This document shows, piece by piece, positions 37,408-48,014 of a stretch of DNA of 64,000 nucleotides. The stretch is from Distichodus sexfasciatus (lineage: Eukaryota > Chordata > Actinopteri > Characiformes > Distichodontidae): positions 1 through 64,000 of the forward strand of contig JAVGVS010000682.1 in the NCBI GenBank assembly GCA_032718565.1, written 5' to 3'. Position numbers and translations under genes: made by a program. A model generated the notes under the pieces. It was not told the origin of the DNA. It worked only from the letters and a program-made list of their open reading frames with translations, and did not search any database. Numbering within the stretch: the stretch's first letter is position 1; every line of letters begins with the position of its first letter.

Positions 37408-37829
37408 CATTCACCAACACTCTCCTTCAGGTCACATTAGTTGCTAGATAAGAACATCATCTACACCTTCTGAGTTGTTATTTCTTTTGGAGTCCACGGC
37501 TTCATGACCTTAATCTGTCAGTGTGTGTATGGCCATACAGTTTCTTATCAGTACTAATGAAGTACTGTTTACACGGTGTTTCAGGTGTGTGTTGTCACCT
37601 CACTGCATCCTCTGTGTGTGCGCGCGTTTTCTCTGTGCAGGACGGCGTCGGTGTGGAAGCTGTGTCTCGTCAGGACCCTTGTCCTGCTCCTCCGCGTCCT
37701 GCTCCCGCTCCACAGGTGTCGTCGTCGTCGTCGGAGCGCAAGCAGCGCTGGGAGCAGGGTCAGGCCGACTACATGGGCGCCGACTGCTTCTCCAACATAG
37801 AGAGGAAACTCGACTCCTTCCTCAAGTGA
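31610..37829 (+). CDS. gyg1: Glycogenin-1 (self-glucosylating glycogen primer)
   Basis: Primes glycogen by adding glucose from UDP-glucose to its own tyrosine (GT8 family, Mn-dependent, cytosolic). Exons: 31610-31616, 32598-32733, 32811-32985, 33423-33585, 34137-34263, 37014-37224, 37641-37829, in frame for 1008 nt (335 aa). The seven-base first coding exon (ATGGCGG) joins to give MADQAFVTLTTNDSYAKGA. Motifs: RPELGITLTKLHCW, MDADTL (metal-binding DxD), AAPDPGWPDCFNSGVF, FDGGDQGLLNSFF, and LYTYLPAFKQ, which holds the acceptor tyrosine. The last exon has a short Pro/Ser linker, then RWEQGQADYMGADCFSNI and the end KLDSFLK, the conserved glycogen-synthase-binding tail. AGTR1 and GYG1 are also neighbours on human 3q24. 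Several acceptors are TG-rich. Confidence 0.94.
31634..32010. repeat. TG/CG alternating purine-pyrimidine tract, about 375 bp, gyg1 intron 1
   Basis: Almost unbroken alternation of TG with inserted CGCG and short CT interruptions. It starts about 17 bases after the donor of the first coding exon. It leaves all frames open on both strands, producing false Cys/Val- or His/Thr-rich proteins. Confidence 0.97.
32164..32202. repeat. (CA)n microsatellite
   Basis: About 19 CA units in gyg1 intron 1. Confidence 0.95.
32325..32430 (-). repeat. tRNA-derived SINE fragment, reverse
   Basis: TCTCCTTGCAGCAGCTCAGG, GTTAAGGGTCGTGCTCAGG and GATGGTAGCGCTGTAGGTGG match the reverse copies at 5.6 and 46.2 kb. 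Confidence 0.55.
33200..33300 (+). repeat. tRNA-derived SINE fragment in gyg1 intron 3
   Basis: CTCTGGACCAGGAGGTTTAA and TTCAGCACTACCACCGCTGG match the family core. It is truncated after that core. Confidence 0.5.
34783..35568. mobile_element. hAT-type MITE with perfect 8-bp target duplication, gyg1 intron 5
   Basis: Left end TAGGGCTGCAAC and right end, inverted, TAGAGCTGAAAC. Identical CACTTGAA flanks at 34775-34782 and 35569-35576. The interior (786 bp) has no transposase frame. It shares reversed internal sequence with the composite element at about 20.45-20.86 kb. Confidence 0.88.
35580..36727. repeat. Minisatellite of CACACGTACAC units, about 1.15 kb, gyg1 intron 5
   Basis: About 65 units of 16-18 bases in three main variants: ACACGTACACACAACC (16), ACACGTACACCCAAAACC (18) and ACACGTACACGCAAAAGC (18). 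Variants are interspersed, suggesting higher-order duplication. It begins only a few bases after the target duplication of the hAT MITE. All frames are nearly stop-free, so the 350-380 codon open frames on both strands are not genes. Confidence 0.96.
36857..36888. repeat. (TG)n microsatellite
   Basis: About 16 TG units in gyg1 intron 5; a CA tract also lies at 37374-37406 in intron 6. Confidence 0.93.
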
Positions 37830-39417
37830 CGCCAGGGCCAACTTCGCACACTCACACTGTCACGTTAGAGCATGAAACGAACCCCAAAGCCCGAGTCCAC
37901 CAGAGTGTGACCTGATGAAAGATTTTTGTTCCTGTGTGTGTGTGTGTGTGTTAGTTTAGTGTGAACCTCATCCCCGTGCTTCCCTCCATTACGGTTCAGA
38001 TCTATGCAGCAACACTAAATCTATAAACCCCTGCACCGGGACGCTCGGCCCTGCGGCTGCATCTCCACCTTAACCCAGAATGTAGAGTTAATTAGTGCTG
38101 AGGTTAATCAGGTTGATAGGGTGAGGGTGTAAAAGCCCGGTCAGCGGCAGGTGAACTGTGTTCTGGTTGTACAGTACTAACACCCCCCAGTGCTGCAGGT
38201 GATGGTGACAGTTTTACAGCTGTACCCCGGGTTGTGCTGGGTTCTGGCAGCACTGTGCCTTTAACACAGAACAGAAACCGTGCTGAGATTGTGTCATAAC
38301 TTGGCTCGTAGTTTGCTGCTGCTGAGGATGAGGAGGGTGATGACTCCAGTCACACTTTATATTCGCTCCTGAACCTCAGCCGAGTGGCGTGTCGAGTCTC
38401 TCACTCCGTCTCAACACACAGCTTCCTGTGAGCAGCAGCTACATGTTGGTTTTGTCTTCTTTTTTGTTTTTTTATCATGCCTGCTCCTTATTCATTCATA
38501 CTCTTCCTCCTACAACTCTCCACACTCCGCTAACCGGCTGCTCACAGCAGTGACGTGGTCTACGTTAGATGAAGCTGAAGTGGATCTCGTCTTAAGTCTC
38601 ATTTTGTCCTTTAACATACAAATCCTAGTTTCATGAGTTGTTGATTATTTAATGGAGGGTCTCCAGCTCTCACTGAGTGTACGTGGGTGTAACAGCAGGA
38701 CGGGAAACGCTGCAGCGTGTCATCAGACAACATGCTACACAACACCGGGGCAGCTCCAGCATCGTCTGACTGTTAGCACACACTCATTAACACTGCTGTA
38801 TCTGAGCTGCTGTGTTTACTGGCTGTGGGAGAGTGTGGGGTTTTTTTTTGGGGTGGGGTTGTCCTGAGTGGACCTACATTTTAACTTCAGCCCCCACACC
38901 CGTAAACGCACAGCTTCCACTCAGTGCTCTCTTAAAGCAGTTCACAGCGGAGTTTTAGAGTAAAGTAGCAACTCAGTTTGACAGACGAGACGTTTTACCG
39001 GACGCCTTGACCTTCAGCTTCAGTCAGAACTCTCCGTAGACGCAGCTGCCCTCCCGCCAGGTGTTCCTAACACTAACCTGAACCCTGTTTACCTTCAACA
39101 CCAGTCGAGAGCCTCGAGCAGACCAAGAGCTTTAACAATTTACTCTCACGCTTTTACCTGAAAAACACACAAAACCAAACTCCAGAAATACTGATGACCA
39201 AGGACCGGTCAGCGTGTGCTCCTCCTCCTCCGTCCACACAACAAACCTGAACACTACACACAACAGAGCAGCAGAAGCTCCACCTGCCTGTACACCTGAC
39301 CCTCACCTGCACCACCTGGAATAAAGAGTTAGCAATATCACACCTGTCCTGTCTGCTTCTTTCACACACACACACTGGTGTACAAGAGCGAAGTCTGATT
39401 TATAGCTGGAGTGCAGA

Positions 39418-39454
<37 letters not shown>

Positions 39455-39720
39455 GCCCAGCTTCACAATTACATGAGCAGTGGGTTGAGATTTACTCTGA
39501 GTGTTTCATTTACGTGTGATTTCTGTCGGGACGGTGTGTGTGTAGAATCTTCCGCCTCCTTCATGAAGTGCTGTGTGTGGTGCTACCTGCAGAGGCGCCC
39601 GTGTGCCAGGCTGGAGCCAAAGATGCGCTCGGACGTCAACCTTAATAGTCACATCGTGGGGGAAGTGTAACGGAGGGTCAAGTCCTAGACTCTGTGTAAA
39701 TCTAATAAATCATATGTAAA
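37830..39720 (+). other. gyg1 3' untranslated region and convergent intergenic space
   Basis: No coding signal. AATAAA at 39320-39325 and 39704-39709 are candidate gyg1 transcript ends. Convergent slc35g2 finishes at 40077, so the two genes are tail to tail with under 400 bp between the last signal and its stop codon. A TG microsatellite lies at 39420-39450. Confidence 0.5.
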
Positions 39721-40076
39721 GCATTTTATACCCGATAACGCCCCTTTCCTTTAAACAACATGTAAGAAATTTTGTGCGTGAACAGTGTGCAGTGGAAAGA
39801 GCCACATTCCAGTTGACCTGTGTAAAATATCAATTCAGTCTGGAGTCGTGCAGTATTTATAGATGCATTTAATGTTTTTTGTATCAACACCAATTATAAA
39901 GCATACGTCTAAAGTCTGTCCCAGAGCTGAAAAAAAGACACAATCACCACATACATTTCACAGCACGGAAATGAGAAACACACAAGTCACATGATCTACA
40001 CCACTACGCAAACGGGACGGACTCACGTTGCTCTCGAGTCTCAGATTGGTGTTTATCTGTAGTTGATTAAACGTGG

Positions 40077-41327
40077 TTATTTAATGGGGGAGTCGAGGAT
40101 CTCTTCGTACTCCTGCCGCTTGTCCCGGCCCACCCAGTACAGCTTTACGGCGGTCAGCGCAAGTACGCTGACCACAATGAGAGCTCCGCCGGCCAGCTCG
40201 TAGGCCGAGGGCACCATGCGGAGCACCAGCAGCTGCAGCAGCATAGACACCACCACCTCCAGGTGCTGCACGCTACTGACCAGCGCCGGGTGCAGCCGCT
40301 GCAGACCATAGTACACGCCGAGGAAGGCCACGGTGGAGCAGAAGCAGATGGCCAGCAGGTAGCCCCAGGTCTCTCCGTCCAGCGGCACCACGGGCTCCTG
40401 CAGGATGAACATGCTGCAGGTGCCCCACACCGTGCCCGTCCAGCCGAAGGTGAACAGCGCAGTCCACACACTCACCTTCTCCCGGATGGAGCGATACACG
40501 ATCATGGAGAGCGCGGCGGTCAGCCCGGCCATCGCTGTCATGCTGTAGCCGAACGCCTCCTTCCAGAAAAGCAGGGTCTCGTCCTCACCTGCCACATTGG
40601 GCACCATGACCAGGAGCAGACCGCACACACTGCCTGCCACCATTGCTGCATCCGTCAGGCCCAGGCGCTCGTCCACCAGCAGGAAGGCCAGTGCAGCACT
40701 GAAGACGGTGGTGGTGGCGCGCCACATGACCGTGCCATTGCTGGGCGGCACAATGGCGAAGGAGGTGTAGGCGCAGGTGATGGAGATGACGTTGCAGACG
40801 CCGTAAAAGTACAGCTTGAGTCTGTAGCCAGCCGGACCGAACGGGGCTTCCTGCCGGTAGAAGACCACGGCGACCGACAGCACCTGGATGACCGAACGGA
40901 TGAACAGCAGCTCCAGCGAGGGAACTCGGGACCGATCGGCCGCCAGACGGGTGACAAGAGCGACGCAGCCATGTGCCAGAGCGGCTCCGAACAGCGCCGC
41001 CCAGGTAAGCCGGGACGCTGAGGCCGACGCCTCACCGAAACTCTGCAGCTGACCTCCGACCCCTCGGCCCTTCTGCTGGTCCCCCCCCGATTTGGGCTGA
41101 CCCTCAGAGCTGCTCAAAAAAGTCCTGCGAGGTTTATCATCGGTCAGTCGCTTGCGGTCCGAGGTCTCCTCCACGAATGAGCCGAAGTCCTCGAAGGACG
41201 GTGCGTCGTCGTAGCCCTCGTCCCCAGGCTGGGGGAAGTGTGTGGCGTACTTCACCGTCACCGTGCTCGGGTGGATCTTCACTTTCTTCTTTGAGCCGAG
41301 TAAATGTTTTGTGGGAGCCTCGTCCAT
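40077..41327 (-). CDS. slc35g2: Solute carrier family 35 member G2 (TMEM22-like, EamA fold)
   Basis: Predicted ten-helix membrane protein of the drug/metabolite transporter superfamily; its substrate is not established. Single coding exon, 416 aa (human about 412). The start is 41327 because GTTTCTACGTTCTTGCAG just upstream is an excellent acceptor and KKMDEAP aligns with the human start; the ATG at 41360 lies in the intron. Conserved wording: KVKIHPSTVTVKYATHFPQP, GAALAHGCVALVTRL, SLELLFIRSVIQVLSV, YGVCNVISITCAYTSFAIVP, PPSNGTVMWRATTTVFSA, AGLTAALSMIVYRSI, FILQEPVVPLDGETWGYL, HPALVSSVQHLEVVVSM and the identical end EEILDSPIK. The N-terminal cytosolic region (about residues 35-110) is polar and diverged. 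Confidence 0.95.
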   Translation of the reverse strand: MDEAPTKHLLGSKKKVKIHPSTVTVKYATHFPQPGDEGYDDAPSFEDFGSFVEETSDRKRLTDDKPRRTFLSSSEGQPKSGGDQQKGRGVGGQLQSFGEASASASRLTWAALFGAALAHGCVALVTRLAADRSRVPSLELLFIRSVIQVLSVAVVFYRQEAPFGPAGYRLKLYFYGVCNVISITCAYTSFAIVPPSNGTVMWRATTTVFSAALAFLLVDERLGLTDAAMVAGSVCGLLLVMVPNVAGEDETLLFWKEAFGYSMTAMAGLTAALSMIVYRSIREKVSVWTALFTFGWTGTVWGTCSMFILQEPVVPLDGETWGYLLAICFCSTVAFLGVYYGLQRLHPALVSSVQHLEVVVSMLLQLLVLRMVPSAYELAGGALIVVSVLALTAVKLYWVGRDKRQEYEEILDSPIK

Positions 41328-42918
41328 CTTCTTCCTCTGGCTGCAAGAACGTAGAAACAAGCTGAATGCCAGTAAAATATCAACAAGTCACTTAAATTCA
41401 ACATTCTACACTTTGTGGCTTATAACCGTGCAGATTTACTACAAGTTGTTTTACTGTGTGTGAGACAAATAAAGAAAACTGAACCTTCAACTATGAATTA
41501 TATGGAGTTTATATCCTTCAAAGAACCTTTTTCAAACAAGAAGACATCCAAATGTTGATGACCAACTTACTGTGACTGGACAAGAGCGTGACCACTAAAT
41601 GACTGCAAATGTGTGTAAAACTTTGAGACAAATCGCCACAGTAGGAAGTTAATATATGTAATAACCAACACCCATGATGCTCCAGACTCTTGTATTGCTA
41701 CTCCGATCCACGTTTAGTCCTTAATGACCTGATTTATATTCTGAGCACATAGAGATGTTGTGAAGCTGCTGCCTCGATGGTGATGATGACAGTCTGAGTC
41801 AGAGTCTAATACAGTCTGATGCTAATATGGAGCTGAGAGCAGATGGACGATTCAGATTTCACACGCAAGTACACTTTATTACACAATATGGATTGATGGT
41901 GATGGAGGATGGAGATACCAGCAGCTTCCATGAGAGCAAACGTCCCTGACAGCACCTGCAGGACCAGCTTTAGAAACCAGAATATTTCTGAGCCACTTCA
42001 CCATGACATTGTACAGTTTACCAGCAGCGTTCAACGGTTTTCAGAGCACCCCCTTCACCCTGTTTTACACCCAGCCACGCAACTCCACCCTGCACTGCTC
42101 TCCTCGACACCACACAGCCTTCATCACTCTACCTAACCTTCACTACAGCTCCCAACCTACCACACCTTGCTGTTAAAACAGCCCCCACCCTCAACCACCC
42201 TGACCCTTCCTCTCCCTCCACTCCTCCATCATCGTCTCCTCTCCCTCCGTCACACCTGACTGCTGCTGACGCACTTCCAGCATCAGACGCAGCTGCGCAG
42301 CTCAGCATCACGTCCAGTTACACACTCCAACATACACACACTCATATTCACTTTGCAGCTTTTACTTCTAACTCTAAACACACACACACACAAAACCAAG
42401 CCCCCAAATCTTCTGTTTATTTCAGATTTCGGCTTAATTATTTCTATGGCCATATGTGGCCGCATGTTTTGCTTATTAAATAAACAGTTTGTTGTTGCTG
42501 TTGTTGATATTATTATTATCATCATTATCATCATTATTATTATTAATCGCCGCGTTGCTGGTGACAGGAGATGAAGCGCAGTACCCGTCTCGTCATCACG
42601 CAGGATTTTATGAATGAAAAAGAAATCGCGCGCTGTGAAATGGTTTTTAGATGGAACTCACGCGTAAATCTGCTCCGGGTGAGAGTGAAGCTCCGCTGGT
42701 GACGGGGTTAATTCATCCCTTCATCCTCAGCAGCATCCTTACAACACTCCAGCATCTCTGTCTTCTGTGAGGAGACGGAGGTATGATGATGAAGAGATGA
42801 TCGTGGACTGATGAAGAAGAAGAGCTCACACTCCTCAACCCGCTCCTCACTCTCACTCTCACACACACACTCAGCTGCACCGCGCTACAGACGCGTCTCG
42901 TCCCGAAACTCCTGTTAC

Positions 42919-43075
42919 CTGGAGCGCAGCGGAGAGCCAGCAGCAGCAGCAGCAGCAGGAGGAGGAGGAGCAGCAGCAGGAGGAGGAGGAGGAGGAGGAG
43001 CAGGAGCAGGAGGAGGAGGGGTGCGCATGCGCGGGTGTGACGCTGACGTCATCACCCCGTTACCTGTTTAACATT
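42919..43075 (-). promoter_or_regulatory. Probable slc35g2 5' untranslated exon and CpG-island promoter
   Basis: Read on the minus strand, CGCTCCAG|GTAACAGG gives a strong donor (exon end 42919). Just upstream lie the triplet tract 42938-43019, an NRF1-type GCGCATGCGC (43023-43032) and a perfect CRE TGACGTCA (43044-43051). The exon-intron link to the acceptor at 41345 is inferred from phase-free UTR splicing and position. Confidence 0.5.
42938..43019. repeat. CAG/GGA triplet repeat in a promoter-proximal exon
   Basis: On the + strand, AGC/CAG units pass into GGA/GGAGCA units over about 80 bases. If the slc35g2 5' exon is right, the transcript would carry CUCCUC and GCUGCU repeats. Confidence 0.9.
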
Positions 43076-43215
43076 TGGACACGCCTCTAAAAGGCTGCGA
43101 GTGAAACCAGGGTCACGTGGAGTTTAGAAATGAGTCAAAATGAGCCACTGGAACACGAACCCGGTCCAAAATATCACCTCACCTGGTTACAGTTACCATA
43201 GAGACCAGCCCCCAG

Positions 43216-43250
<35 letters not shown>

Positions 43251-45160
43251 AATTATTGCACCATCACCTTCACCTTCATCATCATCACCATCATCATCAT
43301 CCCCACACTAGCACCAGCACACATTAAGCTCTTCTGGGTGACTCCCTGCAGCTCTGTGTGCATTATAATCTAAACAAGCCTCATTACTGCTGCTCTCCAC
43401 CCTCCCTGACCTTTACCATCCGCGTGTGTGTGTGTGCGCGTGCACACGATGGTGTTTGGGCTCCACGCAGCTTTATAAGCGTAATGAGGGAGGCTCTACC
43501 TGCTGTGAGGAGTGTGTGTGTGTGTGTGTGTGTAATCAGGCTTCATCGTGATGGAGAGATTCACAACGGCTAATGGATTTATTGAGAAACCCTCTCAGCT
43601 GCTTTATAACGTCACGGTGCTGGTATCTGATGGACAGTAAAACCCAGATCAGTGTGTTTCCATCCAACAAGACGCTGCAGGTTCGTGACGCGGATTCCCA
43701 GAAAAGAGCATGGAAACCGTTCCCATGGTAACATGAGAGGAGGGTTTTCCGGGTTATGAGTGGACACCAGGACTTAGCACACGATTTGTAGTGTTACGGA
43801 TGAGAGAGAGAGAGAGAGAGGTGGTCTGATCCACTGTAGGGTTTAGATCAGACATCTTAGTTAAAGGTGAATTATAATCTGATGAGGAATAAACCCTGAC
43901 CGCCACGTTTTCATGTGTGACCAGGTGAATGAATGAAAACGAGGGTTATGTTGACGGTAAATATTTCACTTCCACTCAGCTTTGCAATGTCCAGAGCAGC
44001 ATGTACCGTATGTGGTGACGTTGCAGGCCTGACCGCTGCTGGTCTGCTGCTACTGGACAGTGTCTCTCTTGTCCTGCCTGTAGTGACATCAGCATGTGCG
44101 TAACGAAACTGCTGACGTCACTCCGGTAACCGGGTTCAGCATCGAACGAGCATCACCAGAAAGGTCAGAGCTGCAGGATCTGTAGAGATTAGATCACAAC
44201 ACAGCCTGCAGTCGACACACACACACACGCTCGCACACACACACACACACACACACAGATAAGAAGCACAGTCTTTAGTCTCTTACACACATATAGAAGC
44301 TAAAAGCACTGGGTTGTTATCATCATCGTCATATGAATCTGTTTTATTGGCAGTGTAAGATTTCACTCCAATACAAATAACAATCATTAAATTAAAATAA
44401 ACGTGTATGAGAGACGTGTATCGCATTAAATTCTATTTTAGGAGACATGTTTTTCTATATATGGACTCCCAGCAGATGTAGTTTGTAACATTGATCTTTT
44501 TTAACTTTTATCTGCACTGTTTTCATTTGCTGTTTTTCCATTAATACATTAATTACAGCTTTGGAGTAAAGGTTAATTTGGGGAACTTATTTTTCTTAGT
44601 TTTATTTTTTAGTTTTAGCTTCTTGTAATGTTTCTTTAACTTCATTCATCAAATTTGGTTTTGATGTGCAGTTTTAGGAACAAGTCGTGGTGCGTATCAC
44701 TATGTTATACTAGTATAGGAATCGTGAATGTTGATCTGTGAGGGTGATGGTGTGGGTGGGTGGGTGTGTGTGGTGCTGAGGAGAGGCGTTTGCTCCCGCA
44801 ATGCGTTGCTATAACAGGTGATAAAGAGACACACACACACAGTTTACTCTGAGCAAATAAGAGGTAGACTCACTCTGACACACACTCCATGACGTCTGCG
44901 TATGGACAGGGCTGGAAGCGGTCAGCACAAGTGGGCAAACAGAGCTGAAGAGATCTCCGGCTGCAGCAGGTGAAGGTGGAACTTCATCACCACAATAACT
45001 GTCAGTGAGAAAAGTCTGATGATGCAAACATCTGTCTTTACACTTACACAACATCACCATCACAGTCTCAGAGTTCAAGCTCCTCTCACACTACAGACGT
45101 GTTATTGTATGTAGTGATATGACTTTAATATGTCTTTATCTTGTGTTTGGGTTCCACAAT
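43076..45160. other. Intergenic stretch between slc35g2 and the foldback element
   Basis: No gene is supported. It holds (ATC)n at 43216-43252, TG tracts near 43420 and 43510, a GA run at 43801-43820 and CA tracts near 44216-44260. The minus frame at about 44.8-45.1 kb shows no domain. Confidence 0.5.
43216..43252. repeat. (ATC)n microsatellite
   Basis: Twelve ATC units upstream of the slc35g2 CpG island. Confidence 0.95.
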
Positions 45161-45172
45161 GTGACTCCATTT

Positions 45173-45250
45173 ATACAGGGTTATGAATGATATACAGGGT
45201 TATGAATGATATACAGGGTTATGAATGATATACAGGGTTATGAATGATCA
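45173..45250. repeat. 19-bp tandem repeat, four copies
   Basis: Unit ATACAGGGTTATGAATGAT repeated four times almost without change, just left of the foldback element. Confidence 0.93.
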
Positions 45251-45299
45251 ATAATCAGGTTGTTAATGAAGGTGTAGGTTTTATATCATTAATAATCAG

Positions 45300-46212
45300 T
45301 GATAAACAAGTTCTAACAGCTGTGCTGCACTGATGCAGGATCACTATTTAGCAACATCAAGTTATAACAGCTGTGCTGCGCTGATGCAGGATCACTATTT
45401 AGCAACATCAAGTTATAACACTTGTGCTGCACTGATGCAGGATCACTATTTACCAACATCAAGTTATAACAGCTGTGCTGCACTGATGCAGGATCACTAT
45501 TTGGCTACATCAAGTTATAACAGTTGTGCTACGCTGATGCAGGATCACTATTTAGCAACATCAAGTTATAACAGTTGTGCTACGCTGATGCAGGATCACT
45601 ATTTGGCGAGATGTGTTTTACACTTAATAAAGCAGCTCCCTTTTTGCCAGATGTCAGCAAGTCATCAATAATAAGGTGATAAAATGTGATGAAGCATCAG
45701 GATGGACGGGGCAATCATCAACTCAGACGGCAAGGTTGCTTTAGACAGATGTCTGATATCTAGTCATTCATCAACATCATCTATTAATGAAGAGCACTGG
45801 CCCCCAAGCATAACTCTGCTGGTGTTTTAATGTTAATAACATGTTAACAAACAGCTGATGTTCGAGGTTTAACATTCTGCCTGAGACAAGGAGACGAGAT
45901 AGGCTGAGACACTAACAAGACCTGAGATCTCACCAAATAGTGATCCTGCATTGGTGCGGCACAACTGTTATAACTTGATGTTGCTAAATAGTGATCCTGC
46001 ATCAGTTCTTATAACTCGATGTTGCTAAATAGTGATCCTGCATCAGTTCTTATAACTCGATGTTGCTAAATAGTGATCCTGCATCAGCGCAGCACAACTG
46101 TTAGAACTTGATGTTGCTAAATAGTGATCCTGCATCAGCGTAGCACAACTGTTAGAATTGATGTTGCTAAATAGTGATCCTGCATCGGCGCAGCACAACT
46201 GTTAGAACTTGA
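45300..46212. mobile_element. Foldback-like element: inverted arrays of a 51-bp tandem unit
   Basis: The left arm (about 45300-45615) has six units of 51 bp containing ATGCAGGATCACTATTTAGC and AAGTTATAACAGCTGTGCTG. The right arm (about 45935-46212) has six units of the reverse complement (AAATAGTGATCCTGCATCAG), some shortened. About 320 bp of unique sequence separates the arms. Since 51 is divisible by three, the left arm reads as a repeated 17-residue peptide starting MQDHYLA, which I regard as incidental. Inverted arms made of tandem repeats are the structure of foldback transposons. Confidence 0.75.
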
Positions 46213-46335
46213 TCCAGCGTTGGTCTCCCTGCAGCAACTCGATGTTAAGGGTCTTGCTCAGGCCCAGTGGTGGTAGTGCTGGACACAGGGATCAAACACA
46301 CAACCTACTGATCCAGACGCGAGCACTGACCACCA
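46213..46335 (-). repeat. tRNA-derived SINE copy abutting the foldback element
   Basis: GGTCTCCCTGCAGCAACTCG, GGCCCAGTGGTGGTAGTGCT and a B-box-like GGGATCAAACAC, directly at the right edge of the 51-bp arrays. Confidence 0.65.
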
Positions 46336-46854
46336 GCATTAAATTTGTCCAGTTTGTGCAGCATAAATGTTCAAATTTTAGAGGCGAGCGTCATGTCCAG
46401 CACCACCGGCATTAACAAGATTTAGTTTGGAAATAAAGCCCAGACAGTGGACGCGATAACGCCTTTGAAAGTCACTGCTGACCTTCTCAGAGTGAGAGCC
46501 GGGAGACAGACGAGACGGAGCCCTCCCAGCATGCTGCAGCATCTCAACATCAAGATCATTACATACACACTTCTACAAGAACAACATGGAGTGAACGTGT
46601 CCTGCGCTGGTCATGAGACGTTTAACAAATTAAGTTAGAGGTGTGGGCGGTTGTTCAGGATGCAGGACTGCATGTTAGTACAGTAGTGTGCAGATTTAAC
46701 GGAACAGTGTGTGTCTGCATTACGAAGCGCAGTGTACAAACCTGTGCGGCTCTTTCACGTCATTATACACCTCACCTCATTCACGCTGTGGTCAGTGGAA
46801 GAGGGAGAGGGAGAGAGAGAGAGAGAGAGAGGGGAAAAAGTGGTCTTTGCCCTG

Positions 46855-46990
46855 ATAGTACCCAAGGAGCAGCAGTTTGGGGAAAGTACCTTACTCATGA
46901 GTACCTCAGTGCTACCTTTACCAGTCCAGGACTTGAACTATCAACCCTCTGACCACGAGGACAACACCCTGACCGTTACAGCTATTCTCA
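46855..46990 (-). repeat. Second SINE-like family, reverse copy
   Basis: GGAAAGTACCTTACTCATGA, GTACCTCAGTGCTACC and GACTTGAACTATCAACCCTC (B-box region). Confidence 0.6.
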
Positions 46991-47084
46991 GCAGGTTTTT
47001 GTTGTGTCGTTTCTGCCCCGAATGCAGCCTTGAAGGTTTCTACTTCTTGTGAGTGTGAGGAAAACGCCGCTCTCGTACCGCACA

Positions 47085-47268
47085 GCTGGGCCTAGTGTAA
47101 CGGTGAGGGAGTTGGCTCTGTGATTGGAAGGTACCACTGAGGTACTGTCCCCAAGCACTGCACCCTGCATCAGCTGCCCACTGCTCCTTCACAGATGGGT
47201 CAAATGCAGAGATCACGTGGCTGTGGTGCACCATGTGCTGTGTTCACAATCACAAATAATCACCCACT
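47085..47268 (+). repeat. Second SINE-like family copy
   Basis: TAGTGTAACGGTGAGGGAGT, GGTACCACTGAGGTACTGTC, CAGCTGCCCACTGCTCCTTC and GGGTCAAATGCAGAGATCAC, in the same order as at 30.2 kb. Confidence 0.7.
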
Positions 47269-47432
47269 TAAAAAATTAATCAGAGACAAACTTCTTTGGT
47301 TACACACGACTGCGCACACACACACACACACACACACCCACCCACACCCAACGCGTGCTGAGAAATCAAGACCCGGCTGTAACCCTGACGCAGAATAAAG
47401 AGCTGGAGCTTTAGTGATGACGTGGAGAGCGT

Positions 47433-47438
47433 TTTATT
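47433..47438 (-). other. pccb polyadenylation signal
   Basis: TTTATT on the + strand is AATAAA in the pccb sense, 137 bases after the stop codon, giving a short 3' UTR. Confidence 0.6.
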
Positions 47439-47574
47439 TTAATCCGTAAGGTTACAGTAGAGCAGCTGCAGAGATCCTGCACATGCGCCACACTCGCCGC
47501 ACACGTTCACCCACAATCACTACTGCCGGGGCCTGCGCGTTGTGACCAAGCTGTGTGGCGTGCAGACAGGAGGG

Positions 47575-47979
47575 TTAGAGAGGAATGTTGGCGTGCTTCT
47601 TCCACGGGTTTGTCTGTTTCTTGCTGGCCAAAACCTCCAGGTCCCTGCAGATCCTCCTGCGCGTGGTGGACGGCTGGATAATGTCATCAACAAAACCTGC
47701 AGCACAACATTCACACCACGTCAGCATCAGCGTCATCATCACCCTCAACACATCTAAACAGCAGGCTGTGAACCTCAACCAGACTTTTAAATGAAAATCA
47801 ATCTTCTCTATTAATACAAACCCACGTCCTGTTCTATATAAAGTGATGCTACAGTGTGTACGAGGCGTGACTGTCACGTGGTGTTGATGCTGTAAAGCTG
47901 CTGACCATTGAACTGACACATCAACGTAGACTAATGCAGCACTACTAACTACAACGGTGTGTGCACAGGCCAGGCTTCA

Positions 47980-48014
<35 letters not shown>

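Noticed and set aside
40263..41021. 252-codon frame antisense to slc35g2
   Set aside because: A shadow of a GC-rich coding exon; no start context or family resemblance.
41328..41360. Earlier slc35g2 start (MFLRSCSQRKK)
   Set aside because: A strong 3' splice site lies between this ATG and the conserved start at 41327, so it is intronic.
45333..45671. Repeat protein with five or more 17-residue units (MQDHYLA...)
   Set aside because: The unit is 51 bp, so the frame stays open by arithmetic; the mirrored arm and lack of a promoter point to a repetitive element rather than a gene.
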